Source of the DNA: Oscillospiraceae bacterium | GTDB lineage: Bacteria > Bacillota > Clostridia > UBA1381 > UMGS1253 | Direction: 5' to 3' | Length of the DNA: 47,300 bases | Assembly: GCA_015068725.1 (NCBI GenBank) | Contig: SVKA01000012.1 | Location: forward strand, 1-47,300 | Shown: positions 1-8,477 of the stretch, piece by piece | Position numbering within the stretch: the first letter of the stretch is position 1 | How the letters are laid out: each line of letters starts with the position of its first letter | Translations under genes and position numbers: made by a program | Notes under the pieces: generated by a model | The model's database searches: none | What the model was told of the DNA's origin: nothing | What the model saw: the letters and a program-made list of their open reading frames with translations, nothing else

Positions 1-1
1 T

Positions 2-82
2 GTGCAGCTTGCTTCGCCCGATTTTAAATATATGAATGGAGAAACACTGACACTTGAAGGTGGCATGGGGTTAAGACCTTAA
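2..82 (+). CDS. C-terminal end of a short-chain dehydrogenase/reductase (partial)
   Basis: Only the last 26 codons lie in the window and the gene continues upstream. The frame reads through ASPDFKYMNGETLTLEGGMGL and stops with TAA. The pattern of an alanine-serine-aspartate turn, then G-x-T-L-x-x-x-GG near the end, is the usual C-terminus of classical SDR oxidoreductases, where this strand and the following loop close the substrate pocket. Substrate and cofactor cannot be judged from this fragment. The stop lies 32 bases before tex, on the same strand, so the two may be co-transcribed. The call rests on a short C-terminal pattern only. Confidence 0.5.
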   Translation: MQLASPDFKYMNGETLTLEGGMGLRP

Positions 83-114
83 ATGAGAAATTAATACACA
101 CAAGGAGAGCTTTA

Positions 115-2265
115 ATGGACATTATACAGACACTTTCAACAGAATTTAATATAGCAAAAAACTATACCGAAAATATAGTTTCGCTTATTGATGACGGTAA
201 TACAATTCCGTTTATAGCGCGATACAGAAAGGAAATGACAGGCTCTTGCGATGACCAGGTTTTGCGTGAACTTGGCGACAGATTAAATTATCTTCGAAAC
301 CTTGATGAGCGTAGAGCAGAGATTATAAATTCCATTACCGAGCAGGAAAAAATGACGCCCGAAATTATGGCGGCGCTTGATGAGGCAAAAACACTTGCCG
401 CGCTCGAGGATATTTATCGTCCGTACAAGCAAAAAAGACGCACAAGAGCCACGATTGCAAAGGAGAAGGGACTTGAACCTCTTGCCGAGCTTATATTTTC
501 TCAGTCGCTCGCAAGCGGTGATATATATGAGAGGGCAAGAGGTTATATCGACGAAGAAAAGGGCGTAATGAGCGCCGAGGAAGCAATCGACGGAGCAAAG
601 GATATAATTGCTGAAATGGTATCTGATGATGCACTCGCAAGAGCGCTTCTTCGTGATATGCTTTTTAAAACTGCGATAGTGCAGTCGGTGGCGGCAAAGG
701 ATGAGCAGTCTGTATATGAGATGTATTATGAGTATTCAGAGCCTGTTTCAAAAATTGCGCCGCACCGTGTGCTTGCACTTAACCGCGGCGAAAAAGAGGG
801 TTTTTTGAAGGTTACAATAGAGGCTGATGAGCAAAGGGCCCTCGGGATTTTATATAATAAATTTATTGTGTCAAAGAGCGTAACTGATGACATTTTTACC
901 GAGGCGATTGACGATGGCTATAAACGCCTTATATTTCCTTCGCTCGAACGCGAAATCCGTTCATCTCTTACCGATACTGCAAGTGAGCAGGCAATAAAAA
1001 TATTTGGCCTTAACCTGAAAGCACTTTTGATGCAGCCGCCAATCAAGGGCAAGGTAACGCTCGGTTTTGACCCTGCATACAGAACGGGCTGCAAGATTGC
1101 GGTTGTCGATTCGACGGGCAAGGTGCTTGATACAACTGTTGTTTATCCAACACCGCCGCAAAACAAAACTGAGCAGGCAAAAGAGGTTTTAAAAGGACTT
1201 ATAAAAAAGCATAAGGTAGATGTTATTTCGATAGGAAATGGCACTGCCTCAAAGGAGTCTGAAATTTTTGTTGCCGAGCTTATAGGCGAGCTTGACACAA
1301 AGGTATCATATATGGTTGTAAACGAGGCGGGTGCATCGGTGTATTCAGCCTCAAAGCTTGGCGCAAAGGAATTTCCTGATTTTGATGTATCACTTAGAAG
1401 TGCAGTATCAATTGCGCGTCGCTTGCAGGACCCGCTTGCCGAGCTTGTAAAAATAGACCCGAAATCCGTCGGCGTAGGGCAGTATCAGCACGATATGCCG
1501 CAAAAAAGACTTGACGAAACGCTTGGCGGTGTAGTTGAGGACTGTGTAAACAAGGTTGGAGTAGACTTAAATACGGCATCTGCATCACTTTTGTCGTATG
1601 TGTCGGGACTTTCTGCGGCGGTTGCACAAAATGTTGTTTTATACCGCGAGGAAAATGGTGCGTTTTCGTCGCGCGCACAGCTTAAAAAGGTGTCAAAGCT
1701 TGGCCCGAAGGCGTATGAGCAGTGTGCAGGATTTTTGCGTATACCGGGCGCTAAAAACGTGCTCGATAATACAGGAGTACATCCCGAGTCATACGATGCG
1801 GCGACAAAGCTTCTTGATTTGTTTGGCTTTAAAAAGAGTGATGTTGAAAAGGGAGCGGTAAGCGCTCTTTCAGATAAAATCAATGAGATGGGCGCGGCCA
1901 CGGTTGCACAAAGGTGTGAAATTGGCGTGCCCACACTAAAGGATATTGCGGCCGAGCTTGCAAAGCCGGGACGCGACCTTCGTGATGATTTGCCCGCACC
2001 GATGCTTCGAAGCGATGTTATGGATATGAAGGATTTAACACCCGGAATGCAGATGAAGGGCACTGTGCGAAACGTTATTGATTTTGGCGTATTTGTGGAT
2101 ATCGGCGTGCATCAGGACGGACTTGTCCATATTTCGCAGATTACAAACAGATACATCAAGCATCCGTCCGAGGTTTTGAAGGTAGGCGATGTAGTAGATG
2201 TGTATGTAATAAGTGTTGATGTAGATAAAAAACGTATATCGCTTACTATGAAAAAACCGCAGTAA
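115..2265 (+). CDS. tex: Tex family RNA-binding transcription accessory protein
   Basis: A 716-residue protein of the usual Tex length. The N-terminal helical region is followed by a YqgF/RNase H-like domain around residues 320-450 (TLGFDPAYRTGCKIAVVD), helix-hairpin-helix repeats around 490-560 (LNTASASLLSYVSGL; FSSRAQLKKVSKLGPKAYEQ) and a C-terminal S1 RNA-binding domain from about 645 (GMQMKGTVRNVIDFGVFVDIG). Tex proteins bind nucleic acid and contact the transcription machinery; the precise role in Firmicutes is not settled. The ATG follows AAGGAG at 8-base spacing. A strong hairpin terminator lies directly downstream. Confidence 0.96.
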   Translation: MDIIQTLSTEFNIAKNYTENIVSLIDDGNTIPFIARYRKEMTGSCDDQVLRELGDRLNYLRNLDERRAEIINSITEQEKMTPEIMAALDEAKTLAALEDIYRPYKQKRRTRATIAKEKGLEPLAELIFSQSLASGDIYERARGYIDEEKGVMSAEEAIDGAKDIIAEMVSDDALARALLRDMLFKTAIVQSVAAKDEQSVYEMYYEYSEPVSKIAPHRVLALNRGEKEGFLKVTIEADEQRALGILYNKFIVSKSVTDDIFTEAIDDGYKRLIFPSLEREIRSSLTDTASEQAIKIFGLNLKALLMQPPIKGKVTLGFDPAYRTGCKIAVVDSTGKVLDTTVVYPTPPQNKTEQAKEVLKGLIKKHKVDVISIGNGTASKESEIFVAELIGELDTKVSYMVVNEAGASVYSASKLGAKEFPDFDVSLRSAVSIARRLQDPLAELVKIDPKSVGVGQYQHDMPQKRLDETLGGVVEDCVNKVGVDLNTASASLLSYVSGLSAAVAQNVVLYREENGAFSSRAQLKKVSKLGPKAYEQCAGFLRIPGAKNVLDNTGVHPESYDAATKLLDLFGFKKSDVEKGAVSALSDKINEMGAATVAQRCEIGVPTLKDIAAELAKPGRDLRDDLPAPMLRSDVMDMKDLTPGMQMKGTVRNVIDFGVFVDIGVHQDGLVHISQITNRYIKHPSEVLKVGDVVDVYVISVDVDKKRISLTMKKPQ

Positions 2266-2271
2266 ACAAAC

Positions 2272-2310
2272 ATAAAAATCCACTTGTTCATTGAACAGGT
2301 GGATTTTTAT
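2272..2310. terminator. Bidirectional terminator between tex and the AraC-type gene
   Basis: A near-perfect inverted repeat of about 17 bp (ATAAAAATCCACTTGTTCA and its complement, with one G-T pair) sits between the convergent genes. A-rich and T-rich flanks allow it to act on both strands. Confidence 0.85.
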
Positions 2311-2322
2311 TGTGTAAAATCA

Positions 2323-3144
2323 TTAAAAATGGTTTTTAAGCCTGAACTCGCTCGGAGAAAAGCCCGTTTTAAGCTTGAACATTTTAGAAAATGTCATTTG
2401 GTCATTATAGCCTACCGAATAAGCAATATTACCTATGGGCAAGTTTTTATCCAAGAGAAATTCCTTGGCTTTTTCTATACGGTAGCTTGTTATATAATCT
2501 TTGACCGATACAGAGTATGCTTTTTTAAATATTGCAAAAAGATATTTTCGGCTTATTCCTGCGTGAGCTGCTACCTGCTCGACGCTAAGCTCTTTGTGAT
2601 AATTTGCTTTAATATATCTTATTGCGGTTTCAAGATAAACATTTTCGTTTTTTACTTCTTCGTTTTTATTAGCTGCCAGTAAAGACATAAATTCATATAA
2701 CTTGGCGGTGAAAAGTAAATTTTCGCTTATATTTGTTCCACGCTCCTGTGGCATTTTTCGAAGGGTATTTACAACCTCAGATGCATTGTTTATATTTATT
2801 ACGGGATTTTGATATGTCAGACCGATATCACTTAAAATACCCTTTGCCTCATCTCCGTAAAAGGTTACCCAGATGTAGTGCCACGGTTCGCTCTCATCTG
2901 CCTGATATTTGACGATTGTTCCCGGAAAGATAACAAAAAGCTGTCCTTTTCGTAGCTCATACTTGTTTGTACCGCTATAAAAAACGCCTTTGCCGGAAAT
3001 GACATAATGAATGACATAATATGAGCGTACGCCGGGGCCCCACGAATGACCCGACACGCACATTTGCTCGGAGTGTATGAGCGGTGTAATCGAATTATTT
3101 TTCTTTTGAAGTGCGTTGTAGGTTAAATTGCAGATATCTGACAT
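2323..3144 (-). CDS. AraC family transcriptional regulator
   Basis: A 273-residue protein. The N-terminal half is a cupin-type AraC ligand-binding domain (YYVIHYVISGKGVFYSG and KGQLFVIFPGT fit the beta-barrel pattern). The C-terminal 100 residues hold two helix-turn-helix units (LSVEQVAAHAGISRKYLFAIFK and IGNIAYSVGYNDQMTFSKMFK), followed by the family end GFSPSEFR. It is transcribed divergently from the GH4 glycosidase gene with 124 bases between the start codons, so it probably controls that gene in response to a sugar; this is inferred from position. AAAGAGTGAG precedes the ATG. Confidence 0.93.
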   Translation of the reverse strand: MSDICNLTYNALQKKNNSITPLIHSEQMCVSGHSWGPGVRSYYVIHYVISGKGVFYSGTNKYELRKGQLFVIFPGTIVKYQADESEPWHYIWVTFYGDEAKGILSDIGLTYQNPVININNASEVVNTLRKMPQERGTNISENLLFTAKLYEFMSLLAANKNEEVKNENVYLETAIRYIKANYHKELSVEQVAAHAGISRKYLFAIFKKAYSVSVKDYITSYRIEKAKEFLLDKNLPIGNIAYSVGYNDQMTFSKMFKLKTGFSPSEFRLKNHF

Positions 3145-3173
3145 ATTCTCACTCTTTTCATAATTTTGTAGAC

Positions 3174-3205
3174 ATTATACCATATAAATGCGACAAAAAG
3201 CAATA
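3174..3205 (-). promoter_or_regulatory. Promoter of the AraC-type regulator
   Basis: On the reverse strand a perfect TATAAT with an upstream TG (extended -10) lies about 30 bases before the ATG. The -35 region is weak (TTGCTT at 18 bases). Confidence 0.5.
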
Positions 3206-3232
3206 GACAAAATGATATGTTTAATATAGAAT
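3204..3232 (+). promoter_or_regulatory. Promoter of the GH4 glycosidase gene
   Basis: TAGACA-17-TAGAAT, one mismatch in each hexamer against sigma-A consensus. It lies back to back with the regulator promoter, as expected for a locally controlled divergent pair. Confidence 0.55.
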
Positions 3233-3268
3233 GTGAATATAATCTTAAGAAAAGAGAGGAGATATATG

Positions 3269-4591
3269 ATGAAAAAATTTGCTTTTATTGGTGGTGGAAG
3301 CTTTGGCTTTACCCGCAAGCTTGTTAATGACATTTTAACATTTCCTGCATTCTGCGATGCAGAAATTGCACTCATGGATATAGATGAGGAACGTCTTGGT
3401 TATATAAAGCGTGCGTGTGAAAAAATTGTCCGTGCGGGAGGTTATAAAGCAACTATAACGGCAACAACTGACCGCGCAGAAGCGCTTAAAGGTGCTGACG
3501 GAGTGTTGTGCACAATTCTGGCCGGTGATGTTGACGTATGGAAATATGATATTCTGATACCTGAAAAATACGGCATTGATATAAATGTCGGGGATACGCG
3601 CGGCCCTGCGGGAATATTTCGTGCGCTTCGCACAATTCCTGTTATGTTTGATATATGTAAGGATATTGAAAAATACTGTCCTGATGCAGTATTTCTTAAT
3701 TATACTAATCCTATGGCTATGCTTTGCCGTGCGATGCAACAAAAATTTCCGCATCTTAAAATTACGGGCCTTTGCCACAGCGTTCAGCACACCGTAGAAA
3801 TGCTTGCAAGATGGACGGGCGTCGATAAAAATGATGTTACATACACATGTGCGGGTATAAATCATCAGGCGTTTTATCTCGATTTAAAGCACAATGGCAA
3901 GGATATGTATCCGGCGCTTAGAGAAGCAATGAAAAATCCCGAAATTTTAAACGAGGAAATTGTACGCAATAATATGTTTAAGAACCTCGATTACTATGTA
4001 ACAGAGAGCAGCGGACACAACAGTGAATACGTTGCGTGGTATCGAAAACGCGCTGACCTTATTGATAAATACTGCAAAGATTCTACCGGTTGGAATCCGG
4101 GGCATCACGCGTTTATATTAAACCAATATCTTGAGCGCAAGGATACATGGCGTAATGAAATTAATGAATTTTTGGATAAGCCTGACTGTGAGATTGAACT
4201 TGAACGTGGCTCGGAATATGCGGCATACATTTTCAACGCCGTTTTTGGTGATAATACAATTTTCAAATTCAATGGAAATGTACGAAATTACAACCTTATA
4301 GACAACCTGCCGTACGGATGCTGCGTAGAAGTTCCGGTTGTAGCAAGCAAGGATTCGCTCGAGCCAATAGCCGTGGGTGCGCTTCCAATGCAGCTCGCAG
4401 CTCTTATTAACACAACCGCACACTCAGAGGAACTTGCCGTTGCAGCTGCTCTTGAAGGGGATGCGCGCAAGGTGTTCTGGGCATGTGCGTATGACCCGCT
4501 TACATCAGCGGTGCTTTCGCTTGATGAAATACAAGCTATGGTTACAGAAATGCTTGAGCAAAACAAGGATTACATTCCGTGGTATAAATAA
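3269..4591 (+). CDS. GH4 family glycosidase, alpha-galactosidase (MelA) type
   Basis: A 440-residue NAD- and Mn-dependent glycosidase of family GH4. A Rossmann start is visible at residues 2-12 (KKFAFIGGGSFGF). Family motifs are NYTNPMAM, GLCHSVQHT (Cys and His of the metal site) and AGINHQAFYLDL. These resemble MelA alpha-galactosidases, but GH4 also includes alpha-glucosidases and alpha-glucuronidases, so the substrate is unproven. GH4 enzymes act in the cytoplasm through transient oxidation at C3 of the sugar by NAD. Two ATGs lie in a row; the second is preferred because AGGAG is then 7 bases upstream. No sugar transporter is adjacent. Confidence 0.88.
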   Translation: MKKFAFIGGGSFGFTRKLVNDILTFPAFCDAEIALMDIDEERLGYIKRACEKIVRAGGYKATITATTDRAEALKGADGVLCTILAGDVDVWKYDILIPEKYGIDINVGDTRGPAGIFRALRTIPVMFDICKDIEKYCPDAVFLNYTNPMAMLCRAMQQKFPHLKITGLCHSVQHTVEMLARWTGVDKNDVTYTCAGINHQAFYLDLKHNGKDMYPALREAMKNPEILNEEIVRNNMFKNLDYYVTESSGHNSEYVAWYRKRADLIDKYCKDSTGWNPGHHAFILNQYLERKDTWRNEINEFLDKPDCEIELERGSEYAAYIFNAVFGDNTIFKFNGNVRNYNLIDNLPYGCCVEVPVVASKDSLEPIAVGALPMQLAALINTTAHSEELAVAAALEGDARKVFWACAYDPLTSAVLSLDEIQAMVTEMLEQNKDYIPWYK

Positions 4592-4594
4592 AAC

Positions 4595-4638
4595 AAAAAA
4601 AGAACAGGTATTGCACTTGCAATACCTGTTTACTTTTT
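4595..4638. terminator. Bidirectional terminator between GH4 gene and yqeY
   Basis: A 13-bp inverted repeat (AACAGGTATTGCA and complement) with an A-tract on the left and TTTACTTTTTT on the right, placed between convergent genes. Confidence 0.85.
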
Positions 4639-5082
4639 TCAGGATAACATTTTCTTTGCCAAGGAACCAATCATTTTTGCATCCGCACGACCTTTTGTCT
4701 GTGCAGTTACAATTCCCATGATTTTACCCATATCTTTTATGGATGACGCACCTGTCTGTTCAATAGCAGCCTTGATAATTTCTTCAAGCTCAGCCTCACT
4801 AAGCTGCTCAGGAAGATATGCCATCAAAACTTCCATCTCTTTTTTTAGGTTTTCGACTAAATCCTCTCTGCCGCTTTTTTCAAAATCGGGCAAAGAATCG
4901 CGTCTTTGCTTTAATTCCTTTGCAATAACGTCGATAACACCATTGTCATCAAGCTCTGTTTTGTTGTCCTTTTCATACTGCAAAACAGCGCTTCTTACCA
5001 TTTGCACGGTATTTTTTCTGATGGTGTCTTTTTCCTTCATTGCGAGTTTCAAATCCGCCATAAGCGTTTCTTTTAAACTCAT
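4639..5082 (-). CDS. yqeY: GatB/YqeY domain protein
   Basis: A 147-residue YqeY-family protein. It starts MSLKETLMADLKLAMKEKD and contains LMAYLPEQLSEAELEEII and the C-terminal MGKIMGIVTAQTKGRADA, all characteristic of the family. The domain is shared with the tail of GatB, which contacts tRNA, but the role of the free-standing protein is unknown. It lies 14 bases after rpsU on the same strand, a common Firmicute pair. The ATG at 5082 follows AAGGTG; an in-frame GTG upstream lies inside that ribosome-binding site and is not the start. Confidence 0.93.
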   Translation of the reverse strand: MSLKETLMADLKLAMKEKDTIRKNTVQMVRSAVLQYEKDNKTELDDNGVIDVIAKELKQRRDSLPDFEKSGREDLVENLKKEMEVLMAYLPEQLSEAELEEIIKAAIEQTGASSIKDMGKIMGIVTAQTKGRADAKMIGSLAKKMLS

Positions 5083-5096
5083 GCTTTTCACCTTAA

Positions 5097-5273
5097 TTAC
5101 TTAAATTTTCTTTTTCTTGCTGCCTCAGACTTCTTCTTACGCTTTACGCTGGGCTTTTCATAGTGCTCTCTTTTTCTCATCTCGGTCAAAACACCCGACT
5201 TGGCACACTGGCGCTTAAAGCGGCGAAGTGCATTATCTAAAGACTCGTTGTCCTTCACTCTGATTTCAGACAT
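5097..5273 (-). CDS. rpsU: 30S ribosomal protein S21
   Basis: A 58-residue basic protein, [19 protein letters not shown] followed by a Lys/Arg-rich tail, the normal length and sequence of bS21. S21 joins the small subunit near the anti-Shine-Dalgarno region of 16S rRNA. The start is set by GGAGGGA 7-10 bases upstream. It heads a two-gene unit with yqeY and has a very strong promoter with a leader of about 85 bases. Confidence 0.97.
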   Translation of the reverse strand: MSEIRVKDNESLDNALRRFKRQCAKSGVLTEMRKREHYEKPSVKRKKKSEAARKRKFK

Positions 5274-5365
5274 TATTTTCCCTCCCTCCACTACTATATA
5301 CATAATAGTGTTTCATTGTTGTGTTCGTGCGGTATAAAAGCACAACACACACAAATGTATTAAAT

Positions 5366-5395
5366 ATTATACCTTACGATTATACATTATGTCAA
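5366..5395 (-). promoter_or_regulatory. Consensus sigma-A promoter of rpsU-yqeY
   Basis: TTGACA-18-TATAAT on the reverse strand, both hexamers perfect. The leader contains short complementary segments (GTTGTG / CACAAC at about 5320-5347) that could form a small hairpin. The rest of the 5274-5568 gap shows only this promoter and the divergent aroC promoter. Confidence 0.8.
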
Positions 5396-5505
5396 GAGCA
5401 ATTTAATAAATAATTTGTAAACATTAAAAATTCCTTTGTGTGAGCGCAGTTTGGACTGATAAGAAAAAAATAAATTACCGAAATATTAAATTTTCTCTTG
5501 TGATG

Positions 5506-5534
5506 TTGCGATATTTTTATATTCGTGGTAAAAT
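5506..5534 (+). promoter_or_regulatory. Promoter of aroC
   Basis: TTGCGA-17-TAAAAT with TGG just before the -10 hexamer. Confidence 0.55.
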
Positions 5535-5568
5535 GACTTTATGTTGTATTATAAGGAGTAGATGAAAT

Positions 5569-6714
5569 ATGCTTAGATTTTTAGATGCGGGGGAAACACA
5601 CGGTAAGGCACTTGTCGCAATTATCGAGGGACTTCCGGCAAATTTGAGTATTGATACGGACAAAATCAATGAAATGCTCAAAAAAAGGCAGGGCGGCTAC
5701 GGACGTGGCGGACGAATGAAAATTGAAACCGATACGGTTGAAATTTTGAGCGGTGTACGAGGCAAAAAGACGCTTGGAAGCCCCGTTGCGCTTATGATAA
5801 AAAACAAGGATTATCAAAACTGGGAAAATATTATGAGTCCCGAGTTTTCAAACGGTGAGCGTGCAGTGTATGTGGCGCGCCCGGGTCACGCTGACCTTAC
5901 AGGAGCGCTTAAATATGACCATGAGGATATGAGAAACGTGCTTGAGCGTGCAAGTGCGCGCGAAACTGCTATAAGAACGGCGGTGGGTGCAGTTTGCAAG
6001 CAGCTTCTTTCAGAGCTTGGCATTTCGGTTATGAGCAGAGTTGTAAGCATAGGCGATGTTGCCGATGCATCTGTTGTGAATTATGATAATTATGAAAATA
6101 ACATAAGTTCAAACGAGCTTCGAATGTATGACGCCGCGCTTGTAGATGAGGCAAAAAAGCTGATTGACAAAGCAAAACAAGAAGGCGAGTCGCTCGGCGG
6201 CGTTGTTGAGGTTGTGGCGCTCGGCGTGCCCGCAGGACTTGGAAGCTATGTACAGTTTGATAAAAAAATCGATGCACGAATCGGTGGCGCTATTATGAGC
6301 GTGCAGGCAATAAAGGGAGTAGAATTTGGCATTGGCTTTGAGGCGTCAAAGCGTTTTGGCTCAAAAGTACACGATGAGATTTTATATTCTGACGGCTATA
6401 AACGCAGGACAAATAACGCAGGTGGTATAGAGGGTGGCATGACAAACGGCGAGCCTGTTGTAATGCGTGCGGCAATGAAGCCGATACCGACACTTTATAC
6501 ACCTTTAAAAAGCGTCAATATAAAGGATAAAAGCGTGGCCGACGCATCTGTTGAGAGAAGTGATATATGTGCGGTGAGTGCATGCTCAGTTGTATGCGAG
6601 GCCGTTTTGGCGTTTGAGCTTGCATCGGCAGTGTGTGAAAAGTTTTGCTCGGATAACATGGGCGAGCTTGCCAAAAGTGTGGACGATTACAAAAAAAGAA
6701 TAGCTCAAAAATAA
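5569..6714 (+). CDS. aroC: Chorismate synthase
   Basis: A 381-residue enzyme that converts 5-enolpyruvylshikimate 3-phosphate to chorismate using reduced FMN, the last step of the shikimate pathway. The signature GETHGKALVAIIEGLPA is at residues 8-24; RGGRMKIETD, RPGHADLTGALKY, RNVLERASARET and NNAGGIEGGMTNGEP follow in family order. AAGGAG lies 10 bases before the ATG. No other aro genes are adjacent. The ECF sigma gene starts 38 bases after the stop without a clear promoter, so aroC transcription may run into it. Confidence 0.97.
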   Translation: MLRFLDAGETHGKALVAIIEGLPANLSIDTDKINEMLKKRQGGYGRGGRMKIETDTVEILSGVRGKKTLGSPVALMIKNKDYQNWENIMSPEFSNGERAVYVARPGHADLTGALKYDHEDMRNVLERASARETAIRTAVGAVCKQLLSELGISVMSRVVSIGDVADASVVNYDNYENNISSNELRMYDAALVDEAKKLIDKAKQEGESLGGVVEVVALGVPAGLGSYVQFDKKIDARIGGAIMSVQAIKGVEFGIGFEASKRFGSKVHDEILYSDGYKRRTNNAGGIEGGMTNGEPVVMRAAMKPIPTLYTPLKSVNIKDKSVADASVERSDICAVSACSVVCEAVLAFELASAVCEKFCSDNMGELAKSVDDYKKRIAQK

Positions 6715-6752
6715 GTAAAAAATAACACTGGGTGGGGGAGGTGATTGTTCGC

Positions 6753-7325
6753 ATGCAGGAAGGTGAGCTTATAAAAAAGAGCGCCGAGGGAAATCAAGGC
6801 GCGTTTGAACAGCTTATAGCGCCGTATATGCAGTCTGTTGTAAATCATGCATATATGATGCTTGGTGATAAAGAGGATGCCTGCGATATGGCGCAGGAAG
6901 CATTTGTAAAGGCTTTTGTTTCTGTAAAGAGCTTTGGCGGACAATCATCATTTAAAACGTGGCTTTTTAAAATTGCGACAAATGTGTGCCTTGATTTTCT
7001 TCGAAAGAAAAAACGGCGTCCGAATGTATTGAGCCTGACAATTGAGGGCGAAGATACAAACGCAGTAATGTCCGATGTGGCAGATACACAGTTTTCGCCT
7101 GATACGATTTTGGAGTCAAACGAGCTTAAAGATGCTATCATAAAAGCGATAAACTCTCTTGATGCGGAGTATCGGGCAGCGATTGTGCTGCGCGAGCTTG
7201 AAGGTATGGATTATAAGAGCATATCGAAGGTTTTGGGAGTGTCGCTCGGTACGGTAAAATCGCGAATAAATCGTGCGCGCTTGCAGCTTCGTGAAAAACT
7301 TTTGGAATATAAGGAACTTTTTTAG
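6753..7325 (+). CDS. ECF-type RNA polymerase sigma factor
   Basis: A 190-residue sigma factor. Region 2 spans about residues 15-85 (GAFEQLIAPYMQSVVNHAYMM, DACDMAQEAFVKAF, SSFKTWLFKIATNVCLDFLRK) and region 4 about 125-180 (LDAEYRAAIVLRELEGMDY, ISKVLGVSLGTVKSRINRAR). This is the SigW/RpoE class. The ATG at 6753 is preferred because GGAGGTGAT, almost fully complementary to 16S rRNA, lies just upstream. The next gene encodes a zinc-finger anti-sigma factor, the usual partner. No separate ECF-style promoter is evident in the 38-base gap after aroC. Confidence 0.93.
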   Translation: MQEGELIKKSAEGNQGAFEQLIAPYMQSVVNHAYMMLGDKEDACDMAQEAFVKAFVSVKSFGGQSSFKTWLFKIATNVCLDFLRKKKRRPNVLSLTIEGEDTNAVMSDVADTQFSPDTILESNELKDAIIKAINSLDAEYRAAIVLRELEGMDYKSISKVLGVSLGTVKSRINRARLQLREKLLEYKELF

Positions 7326-7372
7326 AGGTTTTTACGTCTTAATAAGTAAGCAAAAGCGAAAGGAGGATGCAA

Positions 7373-8386
7373 ATGCTATCGTGTGAGGAAACAAAAAATT
7401 TATTATCGGCATATTATGACGGCGAGCTTGGAGTTGCGGCGGCAAATGAGGTAGCTGAGCATCTTGCCCTGTGTGAAGATTGCAGAAAGCTTTTTGAGGA
7501 TATGTCATTTGTAAGCAATGCTTTTGCGGGTATAAAATATCCCGAAATTGACGAAAAATTTAAACAGTCGCTTAGCGAAAAGCTTTTTGATGTATCAAAA
7601 ACCATGCGGCCAAAGGGATTTGGCGTATGGTCATCAAAAATGCGTCCGTATATTGCGGCTGCGGCGTGCTTTGTACTTGTGGTGGGCGTATACGCACTGG
7701 TGCATAACGGACAGCCTTTGACGAATACGACAACACCGCAAATGGTGCAGCTTTTGCCGGATGAAAACAGGGAAGATATAGTAGCTCAAACCGAAGAAAT
7801 CCCGCCAACACCGAAAGCGGATACAGAAAAAGAAAATACCGCTGCAAATACAACTTATACTTATGAAATTAAAACGGTAAAACCCGTAAGCGATACTGTG
7901 GCAGCAAAAGAAAATACCATAAATGCACACACTGAGTTTTCCGCTTTGGACGAAGCTGACGAAAACGCACTTGTAAATGGCCGCGCGGTTGTAGAGGATG
8001 AAAAAAACCGGCCCGACCAAAGCGAAACGGTAACCCCCTCCACGCCAACACAGCCGCCTTCTGATGTGGCACAGGAGCATTTGTCGGGTGAAAATACGAA
8101 GGCACATGGCGGTGGAGGCGCAGGCGGTGGCGCAGCTTCAGCACAGACAAAGCCCAGGGCAGCACAGTTTGTTTTGCTGGATAAAACGCAGTTTGATGCT
8201 TTAAAGGATATAGTTTATAACTACGGAACGTGTGATATAGATGAAAATTATATTCATCTTACGCTGCTTTCGGCAAATTATGACGCTTGTGTAGAGCTGC
8301 TTTCGGGACTTGACTGGCTTGAGGTGTCAGACATCCAAGAAAATGGCGAAAGCGAATACTGTTATATACAAATTAAGATACAATAA
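7373..8386 (+). CDS. Membrane-anchored zinc-finger anti-sigma factor
   Basis: A 337-residue protein. Residues 1-45 form a cytoplasmic anti-sigma zinc finger (CEETKNLLSAYYDGEL, then H-L-A-L-C-E-D-C, the HxxxCxxC motif). One membrane segment spans about 91-110 (YIAAAACFVLVVGVYALV). The rest should lie outside the membrane: a Thr/Pro/Glu-rich linker, a glycine run (GGGGAGGGAA) and a compact 75-residue C-terminal domain that I do not recognise. It probably holds the preceding sigma factor inactive until an envelope signal. Start chosen at the second ATG, 6 bases after AAAGGAGG. How release occurs cannot be seen. Confidence 0.88.
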   Translation: MLSCEETKNLLSAYYDGELGVAAANEVAEHLALCEDCRKLFEDMSFVSNAFAGIKYPEIDEKFKQSLSEKLFDVSKTMRPKGFGVWSSKMRPYIAAAACFVLVVGVYALVHNGQPLTNTTTPQMVQLLPDENREDIVAQTEEIPPTPKADTEKENTAANTTYTYEIKTVKPVSDTVAAKENTINAHTEFSALDEADENALVNGRAVVEDEKNRPDQSETVTPSTPTQPPSDVAQEHLSGENTKAHGGGGAGGGAASAQTKPRAAQFVLLDKTQFDALKDIVYNYGTCDIDENYIHLTLLSANYDACVELLSGLDWLEVSDIQENGESEYCYIQIKIQ

Positions 8387-8416
8387 AAATGCAAAGCGAA
8401 GCGCTTTGCATTTTTT
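8387..8416 (+). terminator. Terminator after the anti-sigma gene
   Basis: The stem AAATGCAAAGCG / CGCTTTGCATTT is followed by a T-tract, immediately after the stop codon. Confidence 0.85.
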
Positions 8417-8477
8417 GTCATAAAGCGGACATTTTGTGCATAAGATTATTAATAAGACATTTATAGAGGTGATTAAC

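Noticed and set aside
1485-2063. A 192-codon open frame on the reverse strand inside tex
   Set aside because: It is Ser-rich and has no ribosome-binding site, as expected for the shadow of a strongly coding frame on the other strand.
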